The position numbers were made by a program, and so were the translations under genes. Shown here in pieces: positions 9,557-18,890 of a stretch of 46,914 nucleotides of DNA. The notes under the pieces were generated by a model. It did no database searches and was not told the origin of the DNA. It worked only from the letters and a program-made list of their open reading frames with translations. The stretch lies in assembly GCA_020848475.1 (NCBI GenBank), contig JADKZZ010000069.1, forward strand, positions 1-46,914, in the 5' to 3' direction. This DNA is from Chitinophagales bacterium (GTDB lineage Bacteria > Bacteroidota > Bacteroidia > Chitinophagales > JADIYW01). The stretch's first letter is position 1; each line of letters opens with the position of its first letter.

Positions 9557-11452
9557 ATGTGTGGAATTGCAGGTGCATATTCATTTAAAAATAAATTAGT
9601 AGAACAACAATGTTTGCAAAATGCAGCGACTTCTTTAAATAAAAGAGGGCCAGACAATCAAAATTTTGTGACCATTGGCAAAGCTTCTTTAGTGCATGCT
9701 CGCCTTTCTATAATTGACACATCTGTAGCGGCCAACCAACCCATTTATGACATCACACAACGATATGCGATTATTTTCAATGGCGAAATTTTCAACTATC
9801 AGTCTGTTCGCGATGAGCTACTGCAAAAAGGTGTGCAGTTTAAAACACATTCTGATACAGAAGTTTTGCTGTATGCATACATACATTTTGGCGAATCTTT
9901 TTTGCATAAACTAAATGGTTTTTTTGCTTTTGCAATTCACGATAAACAAGAAGACACACTGTTTATCGCTTGTGATAGATTTGGCATCAAACCATTGTAT
10001 TATTATAGCGATGCTGACTTTTTTTTCTTTGGCTCAGAGTTGAAAAATATTTTGCAATTTCCTATCAAAAAAGAAATAGATTGGAGTGCGGTGAGTTTGT
10101 ATTTTCAAATGAATTACATTCCAGGAAAAAATGCCATTTTCAAAAATATTCAACGCTTAGAACCAGGTCAACAGCTCTCGATTCGCAACAACAATATAGA
10201 GAAAAAGAAATGGTATAATATTCCATACAACGCATTAAATGCGGAACAAAATCAACTTAGTTACGAAGAGCAAAAAAAGAAATTGCTCGTGCTGATGGAT
10301 GATTCTGTAAGGCTGCGCCTAATTGCTGATGTGCCGCTTGGAGCATTCTTAAGTGGCGGTATCGACTCATCTGTTGTAACAGCGATGGCGTCGCGACACA
10401 CGCCACATCTCAATACATTTTCTATTGGCTTCGAAAGCGATGCTTTTTTTGATGAAACACCATACGCTAATTTGGTGGCAAAACATTTTAAAACGAACCA
10501 TACCGTGTTTAAGCTAAAGAATGACGATTTGTTCGAAAGTTTACACGAGTTGTTAGATTATACAGACGAACCTTTTGCAGATTCCTCAGCATTATTGGTC
10601 AATATTTTATCAAGATTTACACGCCAACACGTCACTGTTGCACTATCTGGTGATGCTGGCGACGAGTTATTTGCTGGTTATAATAAGCACTATGGCGAAT
10701 GGCAAATGCGAAATAATAGTTGGCAAGCCAGCATAATACATCTGTTGCAGCCAGTTTGGGAAAAATTGCCTAAATCGAGAAGCGGAAATATTGCTAATAA
10801 AATTAGACAACTAGAACGTTTTGCAAAAGGCATGGATTTAAAACCTGCAGAGCGATGGTGGCAATGGTGTTGTATAAATGACACTAACTATGTAGAACAA
10901 TTGATTGGTGACAAAGCAGATTTGTCTATAACGGAAATGATAAAAATTCGACAGCAGTATGCATCATTGGTGCAGTATGATGGCACGCTCAATGATTGTT
11001 TATTGGCTGATGTCAACATGGTATTGCCATATGATATGCTCACCAAAGTGGATAGAATGAGTATGCGCAATTCCTTAGAAGTGCGTGTTCCGTTTCTAGA
11101 TTATAGAATTGTAGAATTTGCGTTTTCGCTACCTGTTTCTAGTAAAATAAATGGCAATATGAAAAAGAAAATCGTACAAGATGCATTTAGAGAAGTCTTG
11201 CCAAATGAATTATACAATCGACCTAAAAAAGGCTTCGAAGTGCCTTTGCTACAATGGTTCCGAACAGATTTAAAAGACAAGATACTGAATGATTGGTTAA
11301 GTGATGAATATATACAACAACAAGGCGTTTTTAATATAAACACGATACAACAATTAAAATTGCAATTATTTTCAAATAATCCAGGCGATGTGCACGCACA
11401 GATTTGGGCATTGATAGTGTTTCAAAATTTTTGGCGAAAATATATGGATTGA
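9557..11452 (+). CDS. asnB: Asparagine synthase (glutamine-hydrolysing)
   Basis: 631 residues. Cys2 right after the start (MCGIAGAYS) is the glutaminase nucleophile of a class II amidotransferase; RGPDNQN, HARLSIID and FNGEIFNY complete that domain to about residue 210. The synthetase half has the PP-loop LSGGIDSS near residue 267 and SGDAGDELFAGYN near residue 366. The reaction is Asp plus Gln plus ATP giving Asn. The gene is followed at once by a GT4 glycosyltransferase and a WecA-like transferase. In such clusters AsnB homologues may instead amidate sugar acids, so free-asparagine synthesis is likely but not certain. Confidence 0.93.
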   Translation: MCGIAGAYSFKNKLVEQQCLQNAATSLNKRGPDNQNFVTIGKASLVHARLSIIDTSVAANQPIYDITQRYAIIFNGEIFNYQSVRDELLQKGVQFKTHSDTEVLLYAYIHFGESFLHKLNGFFAFAIHDKQEDTLFIACDRFGIKPLYYYSDADFFFFGSELKNILQFPIKKEIDWSAVSLYFQMNYIPGKNAIFKNIQRLEPGQQLSIRNNNIEKKKWYNIPYNALNAEQNQLSYEEQKKKLLVLMDDSVRLRLIADVPLGAFLSGGIDSSVVTAMASRHTPHLNTFSIGFESDAFFDETPYANLVAKHFKTNHTVFKLKNDDLFESLHELLDYTDEPFADSSALLVNILSRFTRQHVTVALSGDAGDELFAGYNKHYGEWQMRNNSWQASIIHLLQPVWEKLPKSRSGNIANKIRQLERFAKGMDLKPAERWWQWCCINDTNYVEQLIGDKADLSITEMIKIRQQYASLVQYDGTLNDCLLADVNMVLPYDMLTKVDRMSMRNSLEVRVPFLDYRIVEFAFSLPVSSKINGNMKKKIVQDAFREVLPNELYNRPKKGFEVPLLQWFRTDLKDKILNDWLSDEYIQQQGVFNINTIQQLKLQLFSNNPGDVHAQIWALIVFQNFWRKYMD

Positions 11453-11501
11453 TGCAAAAACACATTTTATTTTTTGAGTGAAAAAATTATCTTTGAAAAA
11501 C

Positions 11502-12650
11502 ATGAGCAAGGCACTCAAAATAGGCATCGTAGCCAATACAGCATTCAATATTTATAATTTCAGATTAAGTTTAATTCTTGCATTAAAACAAGAAGGACAC
11601 CATGTGTTTGCAATCGCGCCTTATGATGACTATGTTCCATTGTTGAAAGAAAATAACATCGATTATATCGAAATAAAAAACCTGTCACGCAAAGGCACGA
11701 ACCCAATCACTGATTTAAAATTACTGAATGAGTTGCGGCGTCTGTATAAGTTGCATCAATTAGACGCTGTTTTGCAATACACCATCAAGCCTAATATTTA
11801 TGGAACATTGGCCGCGCGATTAACAAACACCATCGCAATTTGTACGGTAACTGGTTTAGGTTATACTTTTTTAAATAAAAGCACTGCAAGCAAAATAGCA
11901 CGTCGTTTATATCGATTCGCATTTTCCTTTGCGCATAAAGTCTTATTTCAAAATGAAGATGACCTTGCTGTTTTTGTGCAAAATAATTTAGTAGATAAAG
12001 CAAAAACACAAATAGTTCCAGGTTCGGGCATCGATGTCGAAAAATTTCAGCCACAGTTTTGTCTGAATATGCCATCTTCGCAATTACCTTTTACAAAAAC
12101 TAAGCATCAGATTAGCTTTTTATTGATAGCTCGTTTACTGAAAGATAAAGGTGTGTATGAATTTGTTGAAGCAGCAAAGCAAATGCTTCAGACCTCAACC
12201 CTTGCAACATTTCATCTGCTTGGCGATATTGATACCAATAATCCATCAGCAATCGATAAAGCAACGATTTCACAATGGGAAAATGAGGGCATCATAAAAT
12301 ATCATGGTTTTACAAAAGACACGCGACCATATATATGTGCTGCAGATTGTATTGTTTTGCCATCGTATCGCGAAGGCATGCCTCGCGTCATTTTAGAAAG
12401 TATGGCCATGGGAAAACCAAGTATCACGACAGATGCGCCAGGATGTAAAGATGCCATCGTACACCAAGTGAGTGGCTGGATTTGTAAAGCACAAGACACA
12501 AATTCCTTACGTGATGCCATGCAAATGTTTCTTGAACTTGACGAAGCAGCAAAATTAGAGATTGGCTTAAATGCCAGAAAAAGAGCGGAAGAAATATTTT
12601 CTACAACGGCAGTAAATTTGTTTTATATCAATTTACTCAAAAATCTATAG
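11502..12650 (+). CDS. Glycosyltransferase family 4
   Basis: 382 residues from the ATG at 11502. The ORF track starts at a GTG eight codons earlier, but KIGIVANTAFNIYNFR is the natural N-terminal strand. The GT-B fold is shown by the N-terminal acceptor half (FAIAPYDDYVPLL, NELRRLYKLHQLDAVLQYTIKPNIYG) and the donor half, with the EX7E motif in EGMPRVILES near residue 290 and KPSITTDAPGCKDAI. It resembles the retaining enzymes that add HexNAc to undecaprenyl-diphosphate-linked sugars. It lies 49 bases after asnB and 51 before wecA, fitting a role in surface polysaccharide assembly. Donor and acceptor are not readable from sequence. Confidence 0.9.
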   Translation: MSKALKIGIVANTAFNIYNFRLSLILALKQEGHHVFAIAPYDDYVPLLKENNIDYIEIKNLSRKGTNPITDLKLLNELRRLYKLHQLDAVLQYTIKPNIYGTLAARLTNTIAICTVTGLGYTFLNKSTASKIARRLYRFAFSFAHKVLFQNEDDLAVFVQNNLVDKAKTQIVPGSGIDVEKFQPQFCLNMPSSQLPFTKTKHQISFLLIARLLKDKGVYEFVEAAKQMLQTSTLATFHLLGDIDTNNPSAIDKATISQWENEGIIKYHGFTKDTRPYICAADCIVLPSYREGMPRVILESMAMGKPSITTDAPGCKDAIVHQVSGWICKAQDTNSLRDAMQMFLELDEAAKLEIGLNARKRAEEIFSTTAVNLFYINLLKNL

Positions 12651-12681
12651 TCAATTTTAACGTTATTTAAATAAAAAGCAT

Positions 12682-12689
12682 TAAATTTG
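12682..12689 (+). promoter_or_regulatory. Candidate -7 box for the WecA-like gene
   Basis: TAAATTTG is an exact TAnnTTTG match. It includes the TTG at which the ORF track starts the gene, so that TTG would lie upstream of the transcript; the ATG at 12702 then has a leader of roughly 5-10 bases. Confidence 0.4.
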
Positions 12690-12701
12690 TTAACACAACA
12701 T

Positions 12702-13826
12702 ATGCATAGCGACTTAATTAAAATTGTTTCTGCACTTCTGACTTCTTTCGTACTTACGTATATGTTTATACCTTCCATTATAAAGGTGGCCAACATTAAG
12801 CATCTTTTTGATACGCCTGGCGGTAGAAAATCACATGTGCAAGTCACTCCAACATTAGGAGGAATTGGAATTTTTGGCGGTTTTATGATAAGCCTTTGCT
12901 TGTTTTCTCAATTTTATCCAGGCAATGGTCTTCGATATATTTTAGCGGCTCTGTGTTTTACATTTATGTTGGGTGCAAAAGATGATATCGTAGAATTGGT
13001 CGCTTCTAAAAAATTTATCGGTCAAATATTTGCAGCGAGTATTGTTGTAATATTAGGTGACATCAGACTGACCAGCCTATATGGCATGTTTGGAATTTCA
13101 TATATTCACGATGTATTTAGCATTGTTCTATCTATTGTCACCATCATTTTTATTATCAATGCGTTCAATATTATTGATGGAATAAATTTGCTTGCAGGAA
13201 GTATTTCTATTGTAATGTCTTTAGCATTTGGCGCTTGGTTTTATTACTATGGCTTTTTTGATTATGCCATATTAGCGGCGGCAATGAGTGGTGCTGTGTT
13301 TGCATTTTTAAAATATAATTATACGCCAGCAAAAATATTTATGGGCGACTCAGGTAGCCTGAGCATCGGCTTAATGTCGGCTATATTGGCGATTCAGTTC
13401 ATAGAAAAAAATGAGATGATATTATTAAGCGGCAAGAGCGAAGGTTTTGAAATCGTGGCAGCTCCTGCTATGGCAATTGCCGTGCTGATAATTCCTGTAT
13501 ATGATACATTGCGAGTGTTTACGCTACGTATCATTAACAAAAAATCTCCATTTATGGCAGATAGAAACCATATTCACCATCGTCTAATAGATTTAGGCTT
13601 GACGCATATACAAGCAACATTTGTACTTATAGGCACTAATTTGTTTTTTATTGCTATAGCTTACTTTTTACAAGGTTGGGGAAATTTATACCTCATTCTA
13701 ACTGAGTTTCTATTGGCAACTGTGCTAACCTATGTCTTGTTTGCTATTCCATTAAAAAGAAATAATGACACACAGAAAATTAGCCATAAAAAAGTCAATT
13801 TGAAGTTGGAAACAAAAGCAGGATAA
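12702..13826 (+). CDS. wecA: WecA/TagO-family undecaprenyl-phosphate sugar-1-phosphate transferase
   Basis: About 374 residues from the ATG at 12702, with around ten or eleven membrane segments. It transfers a GlcNAc-type sugar-1-phosphate from a UDP-sugar to undecaprenyl phosphate, the first step of O-antigen or other glycan assembly at the inner membrane. The family motifs are present: DTPGGRKSH near the N-terminus, the metal-binding LGAKDDI near residue 90, NAFNIIDGINLLAG near 153, MGDSGS near 213 and the sugar-recognition HIHHR near 290. MraY is less likely given DTPGGRKSH and the polysaccharide context. The 3' end is two bases from the convergent Nudix gene. Confidence 0.92.
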   Translation: MHSDLIKIVSALLTSFVLTYMFIPSIIKVANIKHLFDTPGGRKSHVQVTPTLGGIGIFGGFMISLCLFSQFYPGNGLRYILAALCFTFMLGAKDDIVELVASKKFIGQIFAASIVVILGDIRLTSLYGMFGISYIHDVFSIVLSIVTIIFIINAFNIIDGINLLAGSISIVMSLAFGAWFYYYGFFDYAILAAAMSGAVFAFLKYNYTPAKIFMGDSGSLSIGLMSAILAIQFIEKNEMILLSGKSEGFEIVAAPAMAIAVLIIPVYDTLRVFTLRIINKKSPFMADRNHIHHRLIDLGLTHIQATFVLIGTNLFFIAIAYFLQGWGNLYLILTEFLLATVLTYVLFAIPLKRNNDTQKISHKKVNLKLETKAG

Positions 13827-13828
13827 GC

Positions 13829-14473
13829 TTATTTCAAATAAATTTGTTGTCGTTGTAATACAGCACAAAGTTCGCTAACCATCATCGCCGTTGCGCCCCA
13901 CAATACTTTCCCTTGAATATCATAATAAGGCGCCATTAAGGTTAATCCAAATGCACTTTTTATTGGTTTTTCTTTTATGACATTTGGCTCTAAAAATTGA
14001 TATAAAGGTACTTCTAAAACACCTGATACTTCTTGCTCTTCAGCAATTATTTTAGGTGCTTCATTGATGATGCCAACAAATGGATATACGATAAAATTGC
14101 TGGCTAACACATATACACTCGAAAGCGGACCAACAACGTCTATAATATTTGACTCTATGCCGATTTCTTCCTTGGTTTCGCGCAATGCAGCAGCTAAATT
14201 TGAAGGGTCACTCGACTCAATTTTACCACCAGGAAATGCAATCTGTCCACTGTGAACACCGTCGTAAATAGGTCGCTCTATAAACAAGATATGAGGAATA
14301 TTATTGACAGGATAGATTAAAGACATGACGGCACCTTTTCGCTTGTTCGGTAGTGCTGGTGCTTCTATTGATTTATTAACTTGCAAATAGGGTTTTAATG
14401 GCGCTTGTCCTTCTTTACCCGGCAATGGCAATGTAAGTGCACGTTGTAAATCATTTTTAAAATCTTGAAACAT
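13829..14473 (-). CDS. CoA-type Nudix pyrophosphohydrolase
   Basis: 214 residues from the ATG at 14473 (the track uses a GTG one codon earlier). The Nudix box is complete near residues 83-106: GGKIESSDPSNLAAALRETK followed by EEIGIE. The surrounding GAVMSLIYPVNNIPHILFIER and YVLASNFIVYPFVGII match the NudL/YeaB-type branch that cleaves coenzyme A to phosphopantetheine and 3',5'-ADP. Coenzyme A is the expected substrate, inferred from family resemblance. A CAAAAATA on the plus strand at 14478-14485 (a -7 box on the minus strand) sits so close that the message could be almost leaderless. Convergent with the WecA-like gene with a two-base gap. Confidence 0.9.
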   Translation of the reverse strand: MFQDFKNDLQRALTLPLPGKEGQAPLKPYLQVNKSIEAPALPNKRKGAVMSLIYPVNNIPHILFIERPIYDGVHSGQIAFPGGKIESSDPSNLAAALRETKEEIGIESNIIDVVGPLSSVYVLASNFIVYPFVGIINEAPKIIAEEQEVSGVLEVPLYQFLEPNVIKEKPIKSAFGLTLMAPYYDIQGKVLWGATAMMVSELCAVLQRQQIYLK

Positions 14474-14627
14474 CACTCAAAAATATGAGTTCTATGTCGA
14501 AATTCAAATACAGTGCTATAAGTGTAGTTAATTTGAAAAAAATATGTTAAATCGTTTATAGATAAGCGTTAAAATTCACTAAAAATGCATAAATTTATAC
14601 ATTCGCAACTCACTTAAAAAAATCTAA

Positions 14628-15728
14628 ATGAAACGTCTTTTGTTAGTATCAGCTATAACAATATTTTTGTTTGGCTGTAAGAATAGTTCTGATAACAATG
14701 TTCCGGAAGAACCTTTGTCTAGAATTGCATTTGGTTCATGTTGTCATCAAAATTTAGGTGACAAAAAAATATTTGATAGAATATTGGAATTAAATCCACA
14801 ATTATATATTGCAGGTGGAGATAATATGTATGGCGATTTCTTTGCATTGGCACCTGGCACAAAAGAATATATGGAAGGTGCTTATCGTGGATTAGACGCC
14901 AGCCAATCATGGAAAAAATTGAGAGCCAGCGTTCCTATTATTGCTACTTGGGACGACCATGATACTGGCGAAAATGACGCAACAACTACCAATCCAGTTA
15001 AAGACATCGCAAAAGATTTATTTTTTAAATATTGGAATATACCAGAAAATGATCCACGTCGTTCTCGTCCAGATGGTGGAATTTATGGTTCTTATTATTA
15101 TAATGACGACGAACACAGAGTACAAGTGCTAATGTTGGATTTACGTTATAATCACTCGCCATACAAATCAAGTGGCCCAGCAGCAGCACTTAGCGGTTAT
15201 GATACGATGTTGTCTCCAAATGCTACCATTTTAGGTGCAACACAATGGACATGGTTAGAAGAAGAATTAAGAAAACCAGCAAAAGTAAGAATCATCATGT
15301 CTTCGTTGCAATTTAACTCTTTGTATGATGGTAGTGAGAATTGGGCAGTGTTACCATTAGAAAAACAAAAAATGTATGATTTAATCAAAAGCACAGGAGC
15401 AAACGGCGTGTTTTTCTTAAGTGGTGACGTACATTATTCTGAATTGACAAAAACGCAACCAGCTGGTATGTATCCAATTTATGACGTTACATCGAGCGGT
15501 ATCACGCATCACGAAGACAAAGTGTCTCCAAGAAATAACAGCATCAGAGTTGGAAAAGGTTGGCAATATGTAAACTTTGGTTTTATCGATATCGACTGGA
15601 AAGCATCACCGGTGTCAATAAAATTACAAGTGTTTGGCAACACAAATGGTTCTGGTCCAAATGGTACTTTAACACGTGACGATGCTAAAATTTCGCACAC
15701 TGTTACTTTAGATGAACTCAAATTTTAA
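14628..15728 (+). CDS. PhoD-like metallophosphatase lipoprotein
   Basis: 366 residues. The signal peptide ends in a lipobox, ITIFLFGC, with the lipidated Cys at position 17, so the mature protein is membrane-anchored outside the cytoplasm. Metal-binding motifs of the alkaline phosphatase D superfamily follow: FGSCC near the mature N-terminus, AGGDNMYGDF near residue 64, WDDHDTGEND near 107 and FLSGDVHYSEL near 266. Members hydrolyse phosphomono- or diesters using Fe/Ca-type centres. It is a single gene with its own terminator directly downstream. It is shorter than classical PhoD, which usually has an extra N-terminal domain. Confidence 0.88.
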   Translation: MKRLLLVSAITIFLFGCKNSSDNNVPEEPLSRIAFGSCCHQNLGDKKIFDRILELNPQLYIAGGDNMYGDFFALAPGTKEYMEGAYRGLDASQSWKKLRASVPIIATWDDHDTGENDATTTNPVKDIAKDLFFKYWNIPENDPRRSRPDGGIYGSYYYNDDEHRVQVLMLDLRYNHSPYKSSGPAAALSGYDTMLSPNATILGATQWTWLEEELRKPAKVRIIMSSLQFNSLYDGSENWAVLPLEKQKMYDLIKSTGANGVFFLSGDVHYSELTKTQPAGMYPIYDVTSSGITHHEDKVSPRNNSIRVGKGWQYVNFGFIDIDWKASPVSIKLQVFGNTNGSGPNGTLTRDDAKISHTVTLDELKF

Positions 15729-15754
15729 TTAATTAATCATTACAATATAGACAA

Positions 15755-15782
15755 AGAGGCATATCATGTGCCTCTTTTTTTT
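15755..15782 (+). terminator. Intrinsic terminator after the PhoD-like gene
   Basis: AGAGGCA pairs perfectly with TGCCTCT around a seven-base loop (itself able to form two more pairs) and is followed by an uninterrupted run of T. It ends 12 bases before the pheS start. Confidence 0.88.
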
Positions 15783-15793
15783 ATTTTTGAAGT

Positions 15794-16819
15794 ATGGATA
15801 TTTTTGAAAAGACAACTGCACTACTAAATGAAGTAAATGATGCGACAATCACTTCTGTCGAATCATTGGAGACTTTCCGCATTCGATTTTTAGGTACTAA
15901 AAATGTCTTAAAAGATATCTTTGGCGAAATAAAAAACGTGCCGAATGAACGAAAAAAAGAATTTGGCCAATTAGTCAATAGCGTAAAACAAGCAGCTGAA
16001 GAGAAATTTGCTATACATCAAGCACAATTACAAAGCAATACAGACGTGGCAGAAAATATCGACCTAAGTTTGCCTGGAGATATTACAACAACTGGTTCAA
16101 GGCATCCCATTCAATTGGTCAAAAATAGAATTATCGAAATATTTTCTAAGATTGGTTTTAATGTAGAAGAAGACCGAGAAATTGAAGATGATTGGCATAA
16201 TTTTACTGCATTAAATATGCCGGAAGATCATCCTGCGCGCGATATGCAGGATACTTTTTTTATTAATGTTAATCCAGATATCGTATTGCGCACGCATACT
16301 TCTTCTGTGCAAGTGCGTGTTATGGAAAACCAAAAACCACCCATCCGAATTTTATCACCTGGACGTGTATATAGAAATGAAACTATTTCAGCACGCTCAC
16401 ATTGTTTTTTCCATCAAGTAGAAGGTTTATATATCGATGAAAATGTTTCGTTCGCGGATTTACTACAAACCTTAGATTTCTTTGTAAAAGAACTTTTTGG
16501 GCAAGATATAAAAATAAAAGTAAGACCATCTTATTTTCCATTCACAGAGCCGAGTGCAGAAGTAGATGTTACTTGTTTTATATGTGGTGGCGGAGGCTGT
16601 AATGTCTGCAAACATAGCGGTTGGGTCGAAATATTAGGTTGTGGTATGGTAGATCCAAAAGTGTTGGAAAATTGCAATATCGACCCGAAAAAGTATGCGG
16701 GATTTGCCTTTGGTATGGGCGTTGAACGCATAACAATGTTGAAATATCAAATCAAAGACATCCGACTAATGTCTGAAAATGATACGCGATTTTTAGAGCA
16801 GTTTAAATCTGCGAGATAG
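15794..16819 (+). CDS. pheS: Phenylalanine-tRNA ligase alpha subunit
   Basis: 341 residues, the usual PheS length. It pairs with PheT (not in this window; the genes are commonly unlinked in Bacteroidota) to charge tRNA-Phe. The N-terminal coiled coil (residues 1-90) precedes the class II core. Motif 2 is seen as SPGRVYRNETISARSHCFFHQ and motif 3 as FAFGMGVERITMLKYQIKDIR. A Cys-rich loop (CFICGGGGCNVCKHSG) near residue 260 may hold a metal, as in some bacterial PheS. The start is set by MDIFEKTTALL just after a terminator, so transcription must begin within or after that hairpin or by read-through. It ends exactly where the convergent IscA-like gene ends. Confidence 0.96.
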   Translation: MDIFEKTTALLNEVNDATITSVESLETFRIRFLGTKNVLKDIFGEIKNVPNERKKEFGQLVNSVKQAAEEKFAIHQAQLQSNTDVAENIDLSLPGDITTTGSRHPIQLVKNRIIEIFSKIGFNVEEDREIEDDWHNFTALNMPEDHPARDMQDTFFINVNPDIVLRTHTSSVQVRVMENQKPPIRILSPGRVYRNETISARSHCFFHQVEGLYIDENVSFADLLQTLDFFVKELFGQDIKIKVRPSYFPFTEPSAEVDVTCFICGGGGCNVCKHSGWVEILGCGMVDPKVLENCNIDPKKYAGFAFGMGVERITMLKYQIKDIRLMSENDTRFLEQFKSAR

Positions 16820-17146
16820 TTACAAGCTAAAGCTTTCGCCACAACTACATGTGCGGGCGGCATTCGGATTGTTGAAATAAAAGCCTTTGCCATTCAGGCC
16901 TTCCGAAAAATCTAATTCTGTGCCAAGTAGGTATAAAATACTTTTTGGATCGACAACAAGCTTGATGCCTTTGTCTTCAAATATTTCATCATTAGGCTGT
17001 GACTGATTGTCAAAATTCATATTATATGTCAAGCCACTACAACCACCACTGGTGACAGATACACGCACAAAATGCTCTGGCGTCAAGTGTTCATCTTGCC
17101 AAATTTTTAAGACACGTGCTTTTGCTTTTTCAGAAATAAATATCAT
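16820..17146 (-). CDS. HesB/IscA-type iron-sulfur assembly protein
   Basis: 108 residues with the three conserved cysteines of A-type carriers: one in SVTSGGCSGLTYNM near residue 36 and two in the C-terminal CSCGESF. These proteins hold and deliver Fe-S clusters in the cytoplasm. The gene stands alone between convergent pheS and serS (107 bases downstream of it on the same strand's upstream side), not inside a suf or isc operon, so IscA, ErpA and SufA cannot be separated. It abuts pheS with no spacer. Confidence 0.93.
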   Translation of the reverse strand: MIFISEKAKARVLKIWQDEHLTPEHFVRVSVTSGGCSGLTYNMNFDNQSQPNDEIFEDKGIKLVVDPKSILYLLGTELDFSEGLNGKGFYFNNPNAARTCSCGESFSL

Positions 17147-17253
17147 GTATAAAATTAGAATTAGAAATTATTAATCTAGAAAATTCATTTATCTAAACAC
17201 ATTTTGTGTGTTAAAAGTTTAAATAGTCTAACACATAAAACATAGTAGATAGA

Positions 17254-18525
17254 TTACGAAATCATATCAAACTTCGTATAAGGCACCAAAGCTTTTGGTA
17301 TTTTAATACCATTTTCTGTTTGATGATTTTCTAATAAACTTGCTACGATGCGTGGCAATGCTAATGCACTTCCATTAAGTGTGTGTGCCAATGATTTTTT
17401 GTTGTCTGCATCTTTTGTTCTTAGCTTTAATCGATTGGCTTGGAAAGTTTCAAAATTTGAAACAGAACTTACTTCCAACCATCTTTGTTGTGCTGCTGAA
17501 TACACTTCAAAATCATAAGTTATTGCAGATGAAAACGTCATGTCGCCACCACATAAACGCAAAATTCGATAGGGCAATTCTAATGCTTGCAATAAACTTT
17601 CTACATGCTTAAGCATATCGTCTAATGCAGCATAGGATTGTTCTGGCTTTTCGATGCGCACGATTTCTACTTTATCGAATTGATGCAAACGATTTAAACC
17701 ACGCACATCTTTACCGTAGCTTCCTGCCTCTCGACGGAAACAGGGTGTGTAGCCAACATTTTTTATAGGTAAATTTTTCTCATCGATGATGACATCACGA
17801 TATAAATTAGTAATAGGCACTTCAGCGGTTGGAATAAGGTATAAATCGTCTTGTGTGATGTGATACATTTGGCCTTCTTTGTCAGGCAATTGTCCAGTGC
17901 CAAAACCAGAATCGCGGTTGACTACATGAGGCACTTGCACTTCTGCATAACCAGCTTCTATGGCTTTGTCCAAGAAAAAAGAAATAAGTGCACGTTGCAG
18001 TGCTGCGCCTTTTCCTTTATACACTGGAAAACCAGCGCCTGTGATTTTATTGCCTAATTCAAAATCTATTAAATCATATTTTTTTGTCAAATCCCAATGT
18101 GGTACTGCATTGATATGTAATTTTGGTAATTCGCCAACAGATTTTACGACTTCATTGTCTTCTGGCGTTTTCCCGGCAGGCACTATACTATTCGGAAAAT
18201 TTGGAAGCGTAACCAGTCGCTCATAAATTTGATTTTCTAAGTCGCTAACTTGTGCTTCCAGCAAGTCGGTATTGTCTTTTATTTGTGCAATATTCGATTT
18301 TAGTTGTTCTGCTGCTTCTTTTTTGCCTTCTTTCATCAGCGCGCCAATTTCTTTCGACAATGTATTGCGTTGTGACAACAAATCGTCAACTTGCGCTTTG
18401 ATTGTTTTACGTTGGTCGTCAAATGCAATTATTTCATCGACAAAATGAACATCTTTTATGTGTTTATGTGCTAAGCGTTCTTTGGCAAAGGCGGTGTCTT
18501 TTCGTAATTGTTCTAAAGTAAGCAT
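17254..18525 (-). CDS. serS: Serine-tRNA ligase
   Basis: 423 residues. The N-terminal antiparallel coiled coil that grips the long variable arm of tRNA-Ser spans about residues 25-105. Class II motif 2 appears as PCFRREAGSYGKDVRGLNRL and motif 3 in the C-terminal LALPRIVASLLENHQTENG. LEVSSVSNFETFQANRLKLR is a SerRS hallmark. The start MLTLEQLRKD is standard for the family. A -7 box (TATCTTTG on the minus strand) lies 18 bases upstream. Confidence 0.97.
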   Translation of the reverse strand: MLTLEQLRKDTAFAKERLAHKHIKDVHFVDEIIAFDDQRKTIKAQVDDLLSQRNTLSKEIGALMKEGKKEAAEQLKSNIAQIKDNTDLLEAQVSDLENQIYERLVTLPNFPNSIVPAGKTPEDNEVVKSVGELPKLHINAVPHWDLTKKYDLIDFELGNKITGAGFPVYKGKGAALQRALISFFLDKAIEAGYAEVQVPHVVNRDSGFGTGQLPDKEGQMYHITQDDLYLIPTAEVPITNLYRDVIIDEKNLPIKNVGYTPCFRREAGSYGKDVRGLNRLHQFDKVEIVRIEKPEQSYAALDDMLKHVESLLQALELPYRILRLCGGDMTFSSAITYDFEVYSAAQQRWLEVSSVSNFETFQANRLKLRTKDADNKKSLAHTLNGSALALPRIVASLLENHQTENGIKIPKALVPYTKFDMIS

Positions 18526-18542
18526 TATTGTTTATTGTCTTG

Positions 18543-18550
18543 CAAAGATA
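18543..18550 (-). promoter_or_regulatory. Candidate -7 box for serS
   Basis: CAAAGATA reads TATCTTTG on the minus strand, an exact TAnnTTTG match placed 18 bases before the serS ATG. Confidence 0.5.
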
Positions 18551-18644
18551 GTTTTTAAGCATCTTGTATTTAATACTTCACCCTATAATTTGGTATTTTT
18601 TTAAAAAAAGTCCGATAAAAAGCATCGTTTTCATAAAATTTGTG

Positions 18645-18890
18645 TTACTTTGCGATATCAATCAATATTTCCTCGCGTTTTATTGAACAATCTCAAATCG
18701 AATTCAGAATCCGTAATTTTAATGCTTTCACATTTTACTTCAATTAAGTATAATTTTTATATGGTGATGTCATTTTTATTGAAATGCAATATGCAATTAG
18801 AACAAGATTACGGAAGATGAAATAGATATCAAATCAAAGCCAATCACCAATAAACCCACATTCAACAAACTTATTCTCAAAAAACAATAT
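18645..18890 (+). promoter_or_regulatory. Promoter-like box and long untranslated leader of rho
   Basis: The 365 bases between the divergent serS and rho genes contain no convincing ORF. TTACTTTGC at 18645-18653 is one base off TAnnTTTG and would give a leader of about 230 bases before the rho ATG. That length leaves room for autogenous attenuation, as known for rho in E. coli, but I see no clear terminator hairpin. The rho frame stays open upstream only to about 18801, without a standard start codon. Confidence 0.35.

Noticed and set aside
17200-17225. AACACA/TGTGTT hairpin between serS and the IscA-like gene
   Set aside because: The stem is short and AT-rich without a proper U-tract on either strand; not called a terminator.
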